The notes under the pieces were generated by a model that was not told the origin of the DNA, did no database searches, and saw only the letters and a program-made list of their open reading frames with translations. 62,963 bases of DNA, from NCBI GenBank assembly GCA_003635315.1, contig PYJD01000001.1, positions 1-62,963 of the forward strand, in the 5' to 3' direction. The stretch is from Candidatus Poribacteria bacterium (lineage in GTDB: Bacteria > Poribacteria > WGA-4E > WGA-3G). Made by a program: the position numbers and the translations under genes. The first letter of the stretch is position 1; every line of letters starts with the position of its first letter. Positions 17,254 to 25,826 of this stretch are shown here, piece by piece.

Positions 17254-18555
17254 TTAACGTCGTGGTCTAAAAGAAGGAATCCCTGTCTTATCAAACCGTT
17301 TTTTGACAGTCTGCATAAGTTCAGGTGTAATTTCCTGATGTCCGTTCTCACGTGCATATTTTTCAACACTCTTGATAACCATTCCCCTTGCAAACGAAGG
17401 TACGCGTTTTAGTCTTTGTTCCGCAGCATCATTCCATGTAAGATCATATTCTGGTTCTGATGCAAAGGCTGTGCGTTTTTCAAATTGAATAGGTTGTTTT
17501 TCTTGTCCTGGTTGATACTCACAAGATTCATCAGCAGCGAGGTAATTATCCGTAGTAGCATACGCACGTGCTCTACACCCGCCACAAACCTCTTTAAATT
17601 CACAGGCACCACACTTCCCTTCCAGACGATTTCGATCTCTTAAATCGTGAAAGATTTCTGAATCATTCCACAGTTTGACAAAACTTTCTTCTCTTAGATT
17701 ACCCACACTCACTGGAAGGTATGGACACGGAGTAAGTTCCCCTTCTGGACTAATACGACAGTAGTAGATACCACACGGACAAGTTCCACTCGGATATCCT
17801 TGTAGGAATGCAGAATCGGACTGTTGTTCATAGATAACACGTTTGTAGTGTGGAGCACATTTCGCTGCTATTAACATTTTACCACTGTATTGTGCCTGTA
17901 ATTGGAACATTGTCTCCAACATTTTCTCATATTGTGTTGGAGTGATGTCCATTACAGTTTTTCCTCTTCCAGTTCGAACAAGAAAATACAGATTTAGTAC
18001 TTTCGCACCTAACTGATATGCATACTCAACAATCTGTGGAATTTCATCGTAGTTCCATTGTGTAACCGAAGTTTGGACGAGGAAATCAAGCTTTGCACGT
18101 TTTAGTGCTTCCACCCCATTCAGAGTTGCTTTCCATGCACCTTCCATACCGCGAAACTTGTCGTGATTTGTAGGTTGTATAGAATCAATACTCAAACCTG
18201 CCCCTGTAACACCGTTCTGTTGCATTTTCTCAACGACTTCGTCATTGAGTAAAACACCGTTTGTCCCCATAACCACAAGAAATCCAGTATCAGAAGCATA
18301 TTTTGAGATTTCCAGTATATCTGGTCGTAATAACGGTTCCCCACCTGTAAGAATTAACAGGATATTTGAATTGATTTCTGCAATCTCATCAATTACCTGA
18401 TAACATTGTGATTTCGTTAATTCGGTTTCTCTAAGGTATCCTTGAGGAAATTCCCTAGTATCAACAAATCCTGCTGGTAGATAGCAGTGCGTGCATTTAA
18501 GATTACACAACCGAGTTATATTCCAAGAAACTGCTTGAATTTTAGTTTTTTCCAT
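17254..18555 (-). CDS. Radical SAM/SPASM enzyme (NirJ/AhbD-like) with C-terminal PCP_red domain
   Basis: This is a 433-residue enzyme. Residues 10-220 are the radical SAM core with the cluster motif C17-x3-C21-x2-C24 (R-L-C-N-L-K-C-T-H-C). Residues about 260-350 form a SPASM domain with several Cys, including C-G-A-C-E-F-K-E-V-C-G-G-C-R-A-R-A. This run is typical of the heme d1/alternative-heme enzymes NirJ, AhbC and AhbD. Residues 374-422 are a PCP_red domain. NirJ/AhbD act on siroheme-derived tetrapyrroles, so a role in modifying a heme or a peptide for the respiratory genes downstream is plausible. The substrate is unproven. Confidence 0.85.
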   Translation of the reverse strand: MEKTKIQAVSWNITRLCNLKCTHCYLPAGFVDTREFPQGYLRETELTKSQCYQVIDEIAEINSNILLILTGGEPLLRPDILEISKYASDTGFLVVMGTNGVLLNDEVVEKMQQNGVTGAGLSIDSIQPTNHDKFRGMEGAWKATLNGVEALKRAKLDFLVQTSVTQWNYDEIPQIVEYAYQLGAKVLNLYFLVRTGRGKTVMDITPTQYEKMLETMFQLQAQYSGKMLIAAKCAPHYKRVIYEQQSDSAFLQGYPSGTCPCGIYYCRISPEGELTPCPYLPVSVGNLREESFVKLWNDSEIFHDLRDRNRLEGKCGACEFKEVCGGCRARAYATTDNYLAADESCEYQPGQEKQPIQFEKRTAFASEPEYDLTWNDAAEQRLKRVPSFARGMVIKSVEKYARENGHQEITPELMQTVKKRFDKTGIPSFRPRR

Positions 18556-19014
18556 TTAGATTCTTAATAGTAATGCAAGTACAATAACAATTAATCCTGA
18601 AAAGAGTGTTAAATGTCCTAAAAGAATAATATGTGCCGGGATGTTGATGACGTTATTAGGTGGTGCCACTTCAAGATGTTTACGATATAGTGAACTGTAT
18701 AATCCCCAAAATAATGCCATTAATCCGAATGCTCCTAATTTACAAGCAGAGAAAATCATGTATTCCGCATTTAATTTCATGTCGTTATTCCAAGCAACCA
18801 TAAAAACGACAATCGCACCAGTTATATACAGTATATGTATCATCAATGATATAACACCGCGAAATCGATTGTGTATTTTTAGTAGATCTTGTGTAATCAA
18901 GTTTTTTCGAACGACAGGTATTGTAATTAATGTAGTGAAGACTACCCCTCCGAACCATACACTTGCTGAAGTTAGATGAATAAACCTGATGGTGAGTTCT
19001 ACAATCGTCCGCAT
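18556..19014 (-). CDS. Small four-helix membrane protein, CopD/HemJ-like
   Basis: These 152 residues form four transmembrane segments (about 5-30, 48-73, 83-104 and 125-150). The first helix contains F-I-H-L-T-S-A-S-V-W-F-G-G, the His-in-helix pattern shared by CopD-like copper proteins, HemJ protoporphyrinogen oxidase and related families. Further His residues lie in helices 2 and 4, enough to bind a b-type heme. It ends directly before the NirJ/AhbD-like radical SAM gene, so a heme-related role is attractive. CopD versus HemJ cannot be decided by eye. Confidence 0.65.
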   Translation of the reverse strand: MRTIVELTIRFIHLTSASVWFGGVVFTTLITIPVVRKNLITQDLLKIHNRFRGVISLMIHILYITGAIVVFMVAWNNDMKLNAEYMIFSACKLGAFGLMALFWGLYSSLYRKHLEVAPPNNVINIPAHIILLGHLTLFSGLIVIVLALLLRI

Positions 19015-19127
19015 TATGTTATTTTTTGAAAGCTCTTAAATACACCTCAAATGATGAAGCTCTACTATCAATAACTGAAGAAAATGAACATTGAATACAA
19101 TTACTCTTACAACTTCCTTTTGCAGGT

Positions 19128-19649
19128 TTAGAACTGTGCAGGGAAGTTCCCACGTGCCTGATCCATAACTTCAGCAGTGATTTCTGTATGTCCATTATCT
19201 TTTGCGAAGCTTTCAATCCCCATTTTCGCCATGGGTCGAACAAATGCGGGTATCCGTTCTAAACGCTCTAATGCCTCTTGTGTCCATTTAAGACCATCAG
19301 TTTCAGGAACGGATTCTTCTTCGTAAGCTTCAGAAATGACAGAGGTAAAGGGACATTTCCCACCTTCAGCTTCTCCTGTTTTTGTTTCGGTTGTTAGATC
19401 TGGTATTGCGTCTTCTTTCCCAGTTAGCAATTGGGAACGGAGCATCTGCATCGGTTGTGCAGCTTCATGGGTTCCACCAAGTTTTAAATCCATTGATTTT
19501 AGCATTTGAGTTTCGGATGGATTTAGGAACATTGCGATTTCCGTAAAACAGTCTGGACATTCAAAAACTGCAGTAATTGAACCCTGTTCAGGACGGGTAA
19601 CATCCTTAAATTTCATGGAAGTTTCACATTCTATACATAGGAATTTCAT
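19128..19649 (-). CDS. Zinc-ribbon protein with C-terminal PCP_red domain
   Basis: This 173-residue protein has a metal site C5-x2-C8 ... C31-x2-C34 at its N-terminus, a four-cysteine ribbon likely to bind zinc or iron. A poorly structured middle part follows, and residues 122-170 are a PCP_red domain (W-T-Q-E-A-L-E-R-L ... R-P-M-A-K ... I-T-A-E-V-M). It lies between the Mrp ATPase gene and the CopD/HemJ-like gene on the same strand. Function is unknown; the pairing of a metal ribbon with PCP_red is repeated, with a rubredoxin, in the stress protein at 22596. Confidence 0.75.
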   Translation of the reverse strand: MKFLCIECETSMKFKDVTRPEQGSITAVFECPDCFTEIAMFLNPSETQMLKSMDLKLGGTHEAAQPMQMLRSQLLTGKEDAIPDLTTETKTGEAEGGKCPFTSVISEAYEEESVPETDGLKWTQEALERLERIPAFVRPMAKMGIESFAKDNGHTEITAEVMDQARGNFPAQF

Positions 19650-19696
19650 TTGTAATCTCCATAAATGTTGTAGGAGAAGTCCGAATCAATCACATA

Positions 19697-20584
19697 TTAG
19701 GATTGTGTGTTAAAGTAATTCTGTATATTCTGAGCAGTCTCAACAATTGCTTCACTTGCTGGATTATTGGGGAATTGTTCTATATAAGGTATACCACTGT
19801 CATTACACTGTGATAGTCTTGGATCAAAGGGAATCCTACCGAGTAAAGTGAATTGGAATGTGCTTTCAACAGAATCTTCATTTGAAAATAAAGGTTCCCT
19901 TTCACCACAATGATGACAAACATAATAGGTCATATTCTCCACAACCCCAATAATTGGCACACTTAGCACATCTCTCGCCATCGTCACAGATTTTTTTACA
20001 ATCAGTTGTGAAACATCTGAGGGGATCGTAACAACAACCACACCACTAAGAGAAGGTATGAGTTCAACGACATTTGCTAAGCGTTCTGACCCAGGAGGTA
20101 AATCAAGGAGAAGATAATCTAATTCTTCCCATTCTGTATCCCCTATAAATTCTCGTAATGCGCTAACCTCCATTGTGCTACGCCAAGTGAACGCATCTTT
20201 CTGAGAATGTGCATTCCATAATACAGGTGCATCATCTTCGGATAAGAGTAGATCCATAGATATTACTTTGATTCCAAGTGTAGTGGTTGCCGGTTTGACA
20301 CCAGTCGAAGTATATTCTAAGGTAGAATCTCGTACTCCCATCATCTTGGCGATTGTTGGACCGTTAAGATCTGCATCAACTACACCTACAGAATAACCTT
20401 GTAAAGATAATGCGGTTGCGACATTCGCGGTGACAGCACTCTTACCAACACCACCTTTACCACTCATTACTGCTATAGTATATTTAACGGAACTTAGTCG
20501 TTCTTTGACTCTGTTTGCTTGTGCGGTAACTTGTCCAACAATGTTTGATCCAGAGTCATTGGGTAGATCCTTGTAGTTTTTCAC
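19697..20584 (-). CDS. Mrp/NBP35 family Fe-S carrier P-loop ATPase
   Basis: This 295-residue cytoplasmic ATPase has the deviant Walker A motif M-S-G-K-G-G-V-G-K-S (near residue 40), D-A-D-L-N-G-P, L-L-L-D-L-P-P-G-S near 160 and the C-terminal pair of cysteines in Y-V-C-H-H-C-G, which holds a shared Fe-S cluster in ApbC/NBP35 dimers. These proteins deliver Fe-S clusters to target enzymes. GTG is the start codon, overlapping the upstream stop (GTGA), so it is coupled to the PQQ-propeller gene. The nearby radical SAM and rubredoxin-bearing proteins are plausible clients. Confidence 0.88.
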   Translation of the reverse strand: MKNYKDLPNDSGSNIVGQVTAQANRVKERLSSVKYTIAVMSGKGGVGKSAVTANVATALSLQGYSVGVVDADLNGPTIAKMMGVRDSTLEYTSTGVKPATTTLGIKVISMDLLLSEDDAPVLWNAHSQKDAFTWRSTMEVSALREFIGDTEWEELDYLLLDLPPGSERLANVVELIPSLSGVVVVTIPSDVSQLIVKKSVTMARDVLSVPIIGVVENMTYYVCHHCGEREPLFSNEDSVESTFQFTLLGRIPFDPRLSQCNDSGIPYIEQFPNNPASEAIVETAQNIQNYFNTQS

Positions 20585-21894
20585 TCTTTCTGTCCAATTG
20601 CATACAAGGCATCGTAACTTCGTAGGTACAGAGTTCCATTTAATATGACAGGAGAAGCAGCAATTTCTTCGTCTATTTCATTTGTTGCAACTATCTCAAA
20701 GTCTCTACCTGCCTTCACGACATTTACAACTCCATCTCTTGCAGTTAGATATATATGTCCGTTTGCATATACAGGTGATGAACGGTGTCGATGTCGATGT
20801 GTCTGGTGTCTATATAGTTGTTCACCAGTTTTTGCGTCAATACAGATTAGATCACCATTTTCACGACACAAATACACTAATCCATTGTGAATTAGAGGTG
20901 AAGGAACATCAGGAGTTCCCCGACTAAGTTTCCACTTTTGCCATTGCGTATCGGTAATATTTCCACTTCCTGACGGATCAATTCCAATCACCGGTCCATT
21001 TTTTGCTGAAGGTACAACTATTAACCCCTCAGTTGAAACAGGTGAAGCGACAAATCGGAAGGATCGACTATAGTTTTGTTCCGGATTGAATCCACCACAC
21101 CGCCAAATTTCTGTTCCATCCTCAAGATTGTGTGCCGTGACATAGTCTGCTCCGTGAACAATCAGTAATTCACGTTCAGCATCACGGTATAACATAGGTG
21201 AGGTATATGCTTGTTCAGATTCTTGTATAGCATCACTTTTCCGCTTCTGTTTCCATATCTCTTCACCGGTATTTTTATCAAGTGCCAATACTAACCATGC
21301 ACCACTATGAATTAAGTGCATGTAAAGTCTATCTTTATAGAGGAGTGGCGAGGTAGACATGATAAAATAGAGATTGAAACTACCATACCGTTCTGCCAAG
21401 TTTGTTTTCCAAACCTGATTTCCGTCATAATCATAACAGACCAGATCCCCACTACCCAAAAATGCCCATACATGTTTACCATCAGTAGATGGAGATGGTG
21501 CAGCGAAGTTAACTTCATCACCACGAGATCTTCTATTGCCGGTTGTAATTGTCTTTTTCCATAGTTCATCACCTTGTGTGTTAATACACATAAGAACCAC
21601 ATCATCACCATCAGCACATGTAAGGAAGATCCTATCATCCCAAACTACAGGTGTGGATGCCCCTTCTCCAGGTAAGGGGAGTCGCCATTTAACATTTTCT
21701 GTCTGACTCCATTGTGTCGGAACGTCGGTAGCATTACTTATTCCATCATTGTTTGGTCCACGCCACTGATGCCAATTATTACTTTCCTCGAAATCTGTAT
21801 CAACAACAACATGTGTCCAACTGGTCTTTAAGAAAAAGAAAATTGAAAGACTTAATAATGTAATTACTCGATTTATAAAAATTTTATTGTTCAT
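20581..21894 (-). CDS. Exported PQQ-like beta-propeller protein
   Basis: This 437-residue protein has an N-terminal signal or anchor (hydrophobic residues 9-24). The body consists of repeated PQQ-enzyme-like propeller blades, e.g. W-R-L-P-L-P-G-E-G-A-S-T-P-V-V and later A-S-P-V-I-L-N-G-T-L-Y-L-R. The N-terminal W-H-Q-W-R-G-P-N-N-D-G motif is common in outer-membrane or periplasmic propeller proteins of Planctomycetes. Dehydrogenase catalytic residues are not evident, so a scaffold or binding role is likely. It overlaps the Mrp gene by four bases. Confidence 0.8.
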   Translation of the reverse strand: MNNKIFINRVITLLSLSIFFFLKTSWTHVVVDTDFEESNNWHQWRGPNNDGISNATDVPTQWSQTENVKWRLPLPGEGASTPVVWDDRIFLTCADGDDVVLMCINTQGDELWKKTITTGNRRSRGDEVNFAAPSPSTDGKHVWAFLGSGDLVCYDYDGNQVWKTNLAERYGSFNLYFIMSTSPLLYKDRLYMHLIHSGAWLVLALDKNTGEEIWKQKRKSDAIQESEQAYTSPMLYRDAERELLIVHGADYVTAHNLEDGTEIWRCGGFNPEQNYSRSFRFVASPVSTEGLIVVPSAKNGPVIGIDPSGSGNITDTQWQKWKLSRGTPDVPSPLIHNGLVYLCRENGDLICIDAKTGEQLYRHQTHRHRHRSSPVYANGHIYLTARDGVVNVVKAGRDFEIVATNEIDEEIAASPVILNGTLYLRSYDALYAIGQKE

Positions 21895-22106
21895 TACTTT
21901 CCTCCAGCACCAGAGTTAATTTGCGTTTAATAAATAATTCTCTATACCTTATATCCATAAGTATTATAAATCATATATTTATGTCATGTATCAAAATAAC
22001 GTGAACTATATATGCCACTATCTTGCATCTACCCAAGAATCGCGCGTATTCTGTATCGGTTTAAGGATTTCAAAACAAATTAATCTTCCCTATCTGAATT
22101 GCTATA

Positions 22107-22535
22107 TTAACGATTTTCATCTGTCCACAAACCACGTTCATTACCGTTCCACTGAAATGGAACAATTTTCGACAACTTACCGACGTTGTATTCAGGAAAT
22201 GTATATCCTTCTTCAACAACATAACCTTCATTTGTAAAGAGTGGAAATTCAAGATTTTGGAGAGAGGAGGTAGGTTCAATTTCCAACCAAACGTCAAGTT
22301 CACCAAGGACAGTCTTATAGAAGAAGTCTGCAGAATGGGATTCATGTTTCAGAATCAAGATAACCCCCGACTGTTTCACTTCTCCGTTTGATGAGGATAC
22401 TTTTAAGGCAACTAATAAATCCTCTTGTGGTGGAGGATCCGCTTTTACTTTAAACCACAATCCTTGGGTGGAACCTTCTGCAGCACCTTCATTTGGACCG
22501 AGGATTTGAAAAGTAATAGTAGGTAAATCAGCCAT
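22107..22535 (-). CDS. Hypothetical protein
   Basis: This 142-residue soluble protein has no recognised family, no cysteine and no signal peptide. The pattern of alternating hydrophobic residues suggests a beta-sandwich of roughly eight strands, somewhat like Calx-beta or Ig-like domains. It stands alone between the tandem stress protein gene and the PQQ-propeller gene, on the same strand, with good start context (GAGGA upstream). Confidence 0.6.
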   Translation of the reverse strand: MADLPTITFQILGPNEGAAEGSTQGLWFKVKADPPPQEDLLVALKVSSSNGEVKQSGVILILKHESHSADFFYKTVLGELDVWLEIEPTSSLQNLEFPLFTNEGYVVEEGYTFPEYNVGKLSKIVPFQWNGNERGLWTDENR

Positions 22536-22595
22536 ATCAATCCTCAGGTTATCAATATACAGCAGAAACTGTTCTTGAATACTGGATTAACCATA

Positions 22596-24497
22596 TTACG
22601 TTTGTGTCTGCTGGTAATACTCACCTAAGATTTCATTTGCCAAACTTCTTCCATCCTCAATCACGCGTGCGGCAAAGTCGAGAGTTATTTCAGTAATTTC
22701 TGCTTCATTTGCTCTCTGTTCTATACGGGTTTGGGTGATATTACGCATGAAACCTTCAGGTACTAAATTTAACCGCTCAATTGCTTCTTCTGTCCATTGT
22801 AAAGAACTTGCAAAGTTGTTGCTATCTTGTGTGTTATGGGATCCGGTCTGTGTTTGCATGGCTCTAAGTTCGGGGGCATCTTCACGAACAGCAGCTGCTT
22901 CACCCATGCTTTCGTCTATTATGTGAGTTGCAAAATCATTTGTAATAGTATGTATTTTTTGTGCACGAGCGGATTTTTCGATACGTGCTTTGACGTTTCG
23001 CCGCATGTAACCGCGTGGAACAGTTCGTAACGCCTTTTTCGCGTGATCGGACCACTGCAGACGTACACCATCGAATGTTTCCTCTTCTTCAGTACCACCT
23101 TCATCAATAGCAATATGATCCAAAGAATCTTTGTTAACCATCTGGAATCGTTCTGGGGGAGAACTGCATACGGGACAAACCACAGGTTGTTGATTATGTG
23201 CTGCATATCCACATTCCCCACAAATATATGTCTGTACATCGCCTGATTCTAATACTTTCTGTTCTGCGATCTCCTTTGCGACGCGTGTTAATTTTTCAGA
23301 AGCACGTTGTGGCATGATCGCTTCCATAGCCTTATCAATAACACTCTCAGTGATAACGGAATGTCCGCGTTCGATAGCAAACCGATGAACAGCTGTCTTT
23401 GCAATACCGCGTACCAATGGAGGTGCTTTCTCCATACGATCGATTGCTTCTTGAGTCCATACTAATGTTTCCTCTGCTTTTACATCTATCTGTGGGAAAT
23501 ACCTTTGGCTTGAAAGGAGCACATTACACGGTGCAAGTCGTAACAGATTCTCTGCGGTACTTCCAATATCCATTTCTTCTTCGCTATGGACACCGATACG
23601 TCCTAAGACGAGTAGCCATGGTTCAGTTTTACGGGTGTATTGTATTATTTTTTCGTAGGCTTTACCATCAAGGAGTGTAATTTTTAGATTATAGTCGTGT
23701 TCGTCCTTTGCAATAGAACGAGCAACTTCTAAGTGGGATTGGTATATTTTTGCTAATCCAGTATCAATTACCTCTTCGTGTAGTTGTTCCTGTTCTTTAA
23801 ATCTAAATGTTCTTGCGGCACGTTCAGTAAGTACGTTCACAACAGAGTTAAAGACAATATAGTGTAGATATGGATCGTATACACCGACTGCTTCAACCTG
23901 TCTGTTGAACTTTTGACCGAGTTGGATAGCGGTTTTTAATCCTGAAAACGATTCAGGACTTCCATCAATACCAACAAGTATATTTCCTTGCTGTTCCTCA
24001 ATAGGGTTAAGGTTTCTCACTACGAGTGTATCGGTGGTAATCCGTCTAACAACGCGTTCTGTAACTCCACCGATTAGGCTATCTTTTACTGCCCCCATGC
24101 CGAGAGCCCCCATAATTACGAGATCATAATCCCCGGCTTGGATATCCTCAACAAGTTTAATGTAATGTTTACCTTCAGGCATTTGTGGTTCAAATGGTAT
24201 ATTGAACTTTTCACACTTCTTCTTCATTACCTCAAGATAGGAGTCAGAAATGAGTTGGAGTCCCATAGTAATGAGTGTGTCGTGTATACGTCGCTGTTTT
24301 TCGAGTTCAACTTCATCCTGATATTCTTCTGGAAGGGTATACTCCATCTGTTTAAAGCGAACGTCATGCATTTTTGCTGCATAAACGTGTGACCCTACTA
24401 ACTGTGAATCGAAATGTTTTGCGAATTCCACAGCTAAGTCAATACTTGCATCTGAATAATCGGAGTTGTCAACAGGGACATATATTTTTTTCATCAT
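22596..24497 (-). CDS. Tandem universal stress protein with rubredoxin and three PCP_red domains
   Basis: This 633-residue multidomain protein has two UspA domains (about 3-162 and 172-330), the second with the nucleotide-binding pattern G-x2-G-x9-G-S-T (G299 to T314). PCP_red follows at 347-395, then a rubredoxin-like one-iron site C426-x2-C429...C441-x2-C444, then PCP_red at 482-531 and 568-616. It carries half of the window's PCP_red copies. The rubredoxin site implies electron transfer or iron sensing, and the Usp domains suggest ATP-dependent control. It is last in the oxidase operon, next to a small membrane gene. No characterised protein with this architecture is known to me. Confidence 0.85.
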   Translation of the reverse strand: MMKKIYVPVDNSDYSDASIDLAVEFAKHFDSQLVGSHVYAAKMHDVRFKQMEYTLPEEYQDEVELEKQRRIHDTLITMGLQLISDSYLEVMKKKCEKFNIPFEPQMPEGKHYIKLVEDIQAGDYDLVIMGALGMGAVKDSLIGGVTERVVRRITTDTLVVRNLNPIEEQQGNILVGIDGSPESFSGLKTAIQLGQKFNRQVEAVGVYDPYLHYIVFNSVVNVLTERAARTFRFKEQEQLHEEVIDTGLAKIYQSHLEVARSIAKDEHDYNLKITLLDGKAYEKIIQYTRKTEPWLLVLGRIGVHSEEEMDIGSTAENLLRLAPCNVLLSSQRYFPQIDVKAEETLVWTQEAIDRMEKAPPLVRGIAKTAVHRFAIERGHSVITESVIDKAMEAIMPQRASEKLTRVAKEIAEQKVLESGDVQTYICGECGYAAHNQQPVVCPVCSSPPERFQMVNKDSLDHIAIDEGGTEEEETFDGVRLQWSDHAKKALRTVPRGYMRRNVKARIEKSARAQKIHTITNDFATHIIDESMGEAAAVREDAPELRAMQTQTGSHNTQDSNNFASSLQWTEEAIERLNLVPEGFMRNITQTRIEQRANEAEITEITLDFAARVIEDGRSLANEILGEYYQQTQT

Positions 24498-24526
24498 CTT
24501 ATCTCAGTAATAATTTTAAAGTAATT

Positions 24527-24790
24527 CTACTCTGTTTCCACATCATTACAGGGTTTATAGTGATAACCGATCCAAGTTCCAATGATATGTGCCAGTAATG
24601 TAGCTGGCCATAAATACACTAATGCTGTCTGCCATTGCCATTGAAGAATAAAACGACGTACGACAAAATTCAGAACTATTGGGATATATAAGCATCTACC
24701 CCACGGACGACTGAACTTTTTATATCGAACACGATAGAAACCGAAAGGAAAATGTATCAGAAAAGCAAAAATTGAGATTATAATGTTCAG
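24527..24790 (-). CDS. Small membrane protein, non-ATG start
   Basis: This is an 87-codon frame with no ATG or TTG; its only GTG is at codon 21. The most natural start is CTG at 24790, which overlaps the SCO gene's stop as CTGA. ATT or ATA just after are alternatives. The product has a hydrophobic N-terminus (I-I-I-S-I-F-A-F-L-I), a basic loop R-V-R-Y-K-K-F-S-R-P-W-G-R and a second membrane segment around residues 55-76, ending in a hydrophilic tail. The hydrophobic, basic pattern and fit between two operon genes support it. Homology is unknown. Confidence 0.55.
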   Translation of the reverse strand: MNIIISIFAFLIHFPFGFYRVRYKKFSRPWGRCLYIPIVLNFVVRRFILQWQWQTALVYLWPATLLAHIIGTWIGYHYKPCNDVETE

Positions 24791-25434
24791 TTATTTTCCT
24801 CATTCTTGAGTAGTTGTTTTATATCCTTCCGTATTTTCTGCATTGCAGCTTTACTACGACTGTCATAGTAATCATGTATTGTTCTATCTGGTTTTATGAC
24901 CACGAATTTTGTACTATGTGGAAATACTCCTTCATGATATGCAGCAGCTAATTTGAAACCGTTGTTAGCTAATTTGTAAATCTGATCTTTATCTCCCGTT
25001 AGGAATTGCCATCTATCTTGTTCTGCTCCATTTTCTAATGCATATTGAGATAGGACTTTGGGTGTATCCCGTTCAGGATCAACAGTGATAGACACAAAAA
25101 TGACCTTATTGTTTTCAATTTCTGCCTGTAGTTCTGCCATTTTCTGTGTCATGTCCGGACATATTGTTGGACAATTTGTAAAGATAAAATCGGCAACCCA
25201 TAATTTTCCATCTAAATCAGATATACCAAACGACATACCTTGTTGATTTGTTAGACTGAAATTAGGAACACTTGCCAGTGGAGCAGGTTCAGGAGATTCA
25301 ACATTCGAGTTGACAGTTGACCAAAGAGTAATTCCTGCAATACCAAGAATAATCACACCTAATACTATCCAAGGGATAGTAGTTTTTTCGATTCTATGTG
25401 TTTCCTGATTAGGGTTTTCGATTGAGTTATCCAT
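24787..25434 (-). CDS. SCO1/SenC family copper chaperone
   Basis: SCO proteins insert copper into the CuA site of cytochrome oxidase subunit II. The protein has an N-terminal membrane anchor (about residues 19-41), then a thioredoxin-like domain with the copper-binding Cys pair in C-P-T-I-C-P-D and the later His in F-P-H-S-T-K-F. The ATG at 25434, after an AGGTTGG-like site, gives 215 residues; one at 25458 adds eight. The position directly after the subunit III and IV genes agrees with the role. Confidence 0.9.
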   Translation of the reverse strand: MDNSIENPNQETHRIEKTTIPWIVLGVIILGIAGITLWSTVNSNVESPEPAPLASVPNFSLTNQQGMSFGISDLDGKLWVADFIFTNCPTICPDMTQKMAELQAEIENNKVIFVSITVDPERDTPKVLSQYALENGAEQDRWQFLTGDKDQIYKLANNGFKLAAAYHEGVFPHSTKFVVIKPDRTIHDYYDSRSKAAMQKIRKDIKQLLKNEENN

Positions 25435-25475
25435 TATTGCCAACCTAAAGTTTACCAATAGGTATCAGTTTTATC

Positions 25476-25814
25476 TTAGTGATCCGATGTATTTACGACT
25501 TCTGCTGGTGATTTTTCAATACCCTCATGTCGTGAATCTGATGTTAAATCTGGTATTAACATTATTACTAAAAAGACACAAATAAGAAATGGTGTAATAA
25601 CAATTGCTGCTAAGGTGCGTTTCTCAAGTTTCAAATGCATGAAATAGGCTGCCACCAAATATGCCTTCCCACAAGCTAATCCGATTAGGAGTATTGCTTT
25701 GAGAACAACAGAGTATTCAGGAATAGCTACTCCAATCTCAATAGCCGTTAGTATAGCCAACCATATAAAAATCAGTATATATCTTGGATGTTTGTCGTGT
25801 CCATCTTGAGCCAT
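25476..25814 (-). CDS. Cytochrome c oxidase subunit IV (prokaryotic type)
   Basis: This 112-residue protein has three membrane helices and a His-rich, polar N-terminus. It has the COX4_pro pattern: Y-I-L-I-F-I-W-L-A-I-L-T-A-I-E in helix 1 and A-Y-F-M-H-L-K-L after helix 2. It supports assembly or stability of the heme-copper oxidase. It lies 12 bp after the subunit III gene. Confidence 0.85.
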   Translation of the reverse strand: MAQDGHDKHPRYILIFIWLAILTAIEIGVAIPEYSVVLKAILLIGLACGKAYLVAAYFMHLKLEKRTLAAIVITPFLICVFLVIMLIPDLTSDSRHEGIEKSPAEVVNTSDH

Positions 25815-25826
25815 ATTCGCTTCCTC

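Noticed and set aside
19019..19127. Cys-rich short frame (C-K-S-N-C-I-Q-C) after the zinc-ribbon PCP_red gene
   Set aside because: No start codon in the gap and it lies in another frame than the upstream gene. It would need a frameshift; worth a homologue check but not called.
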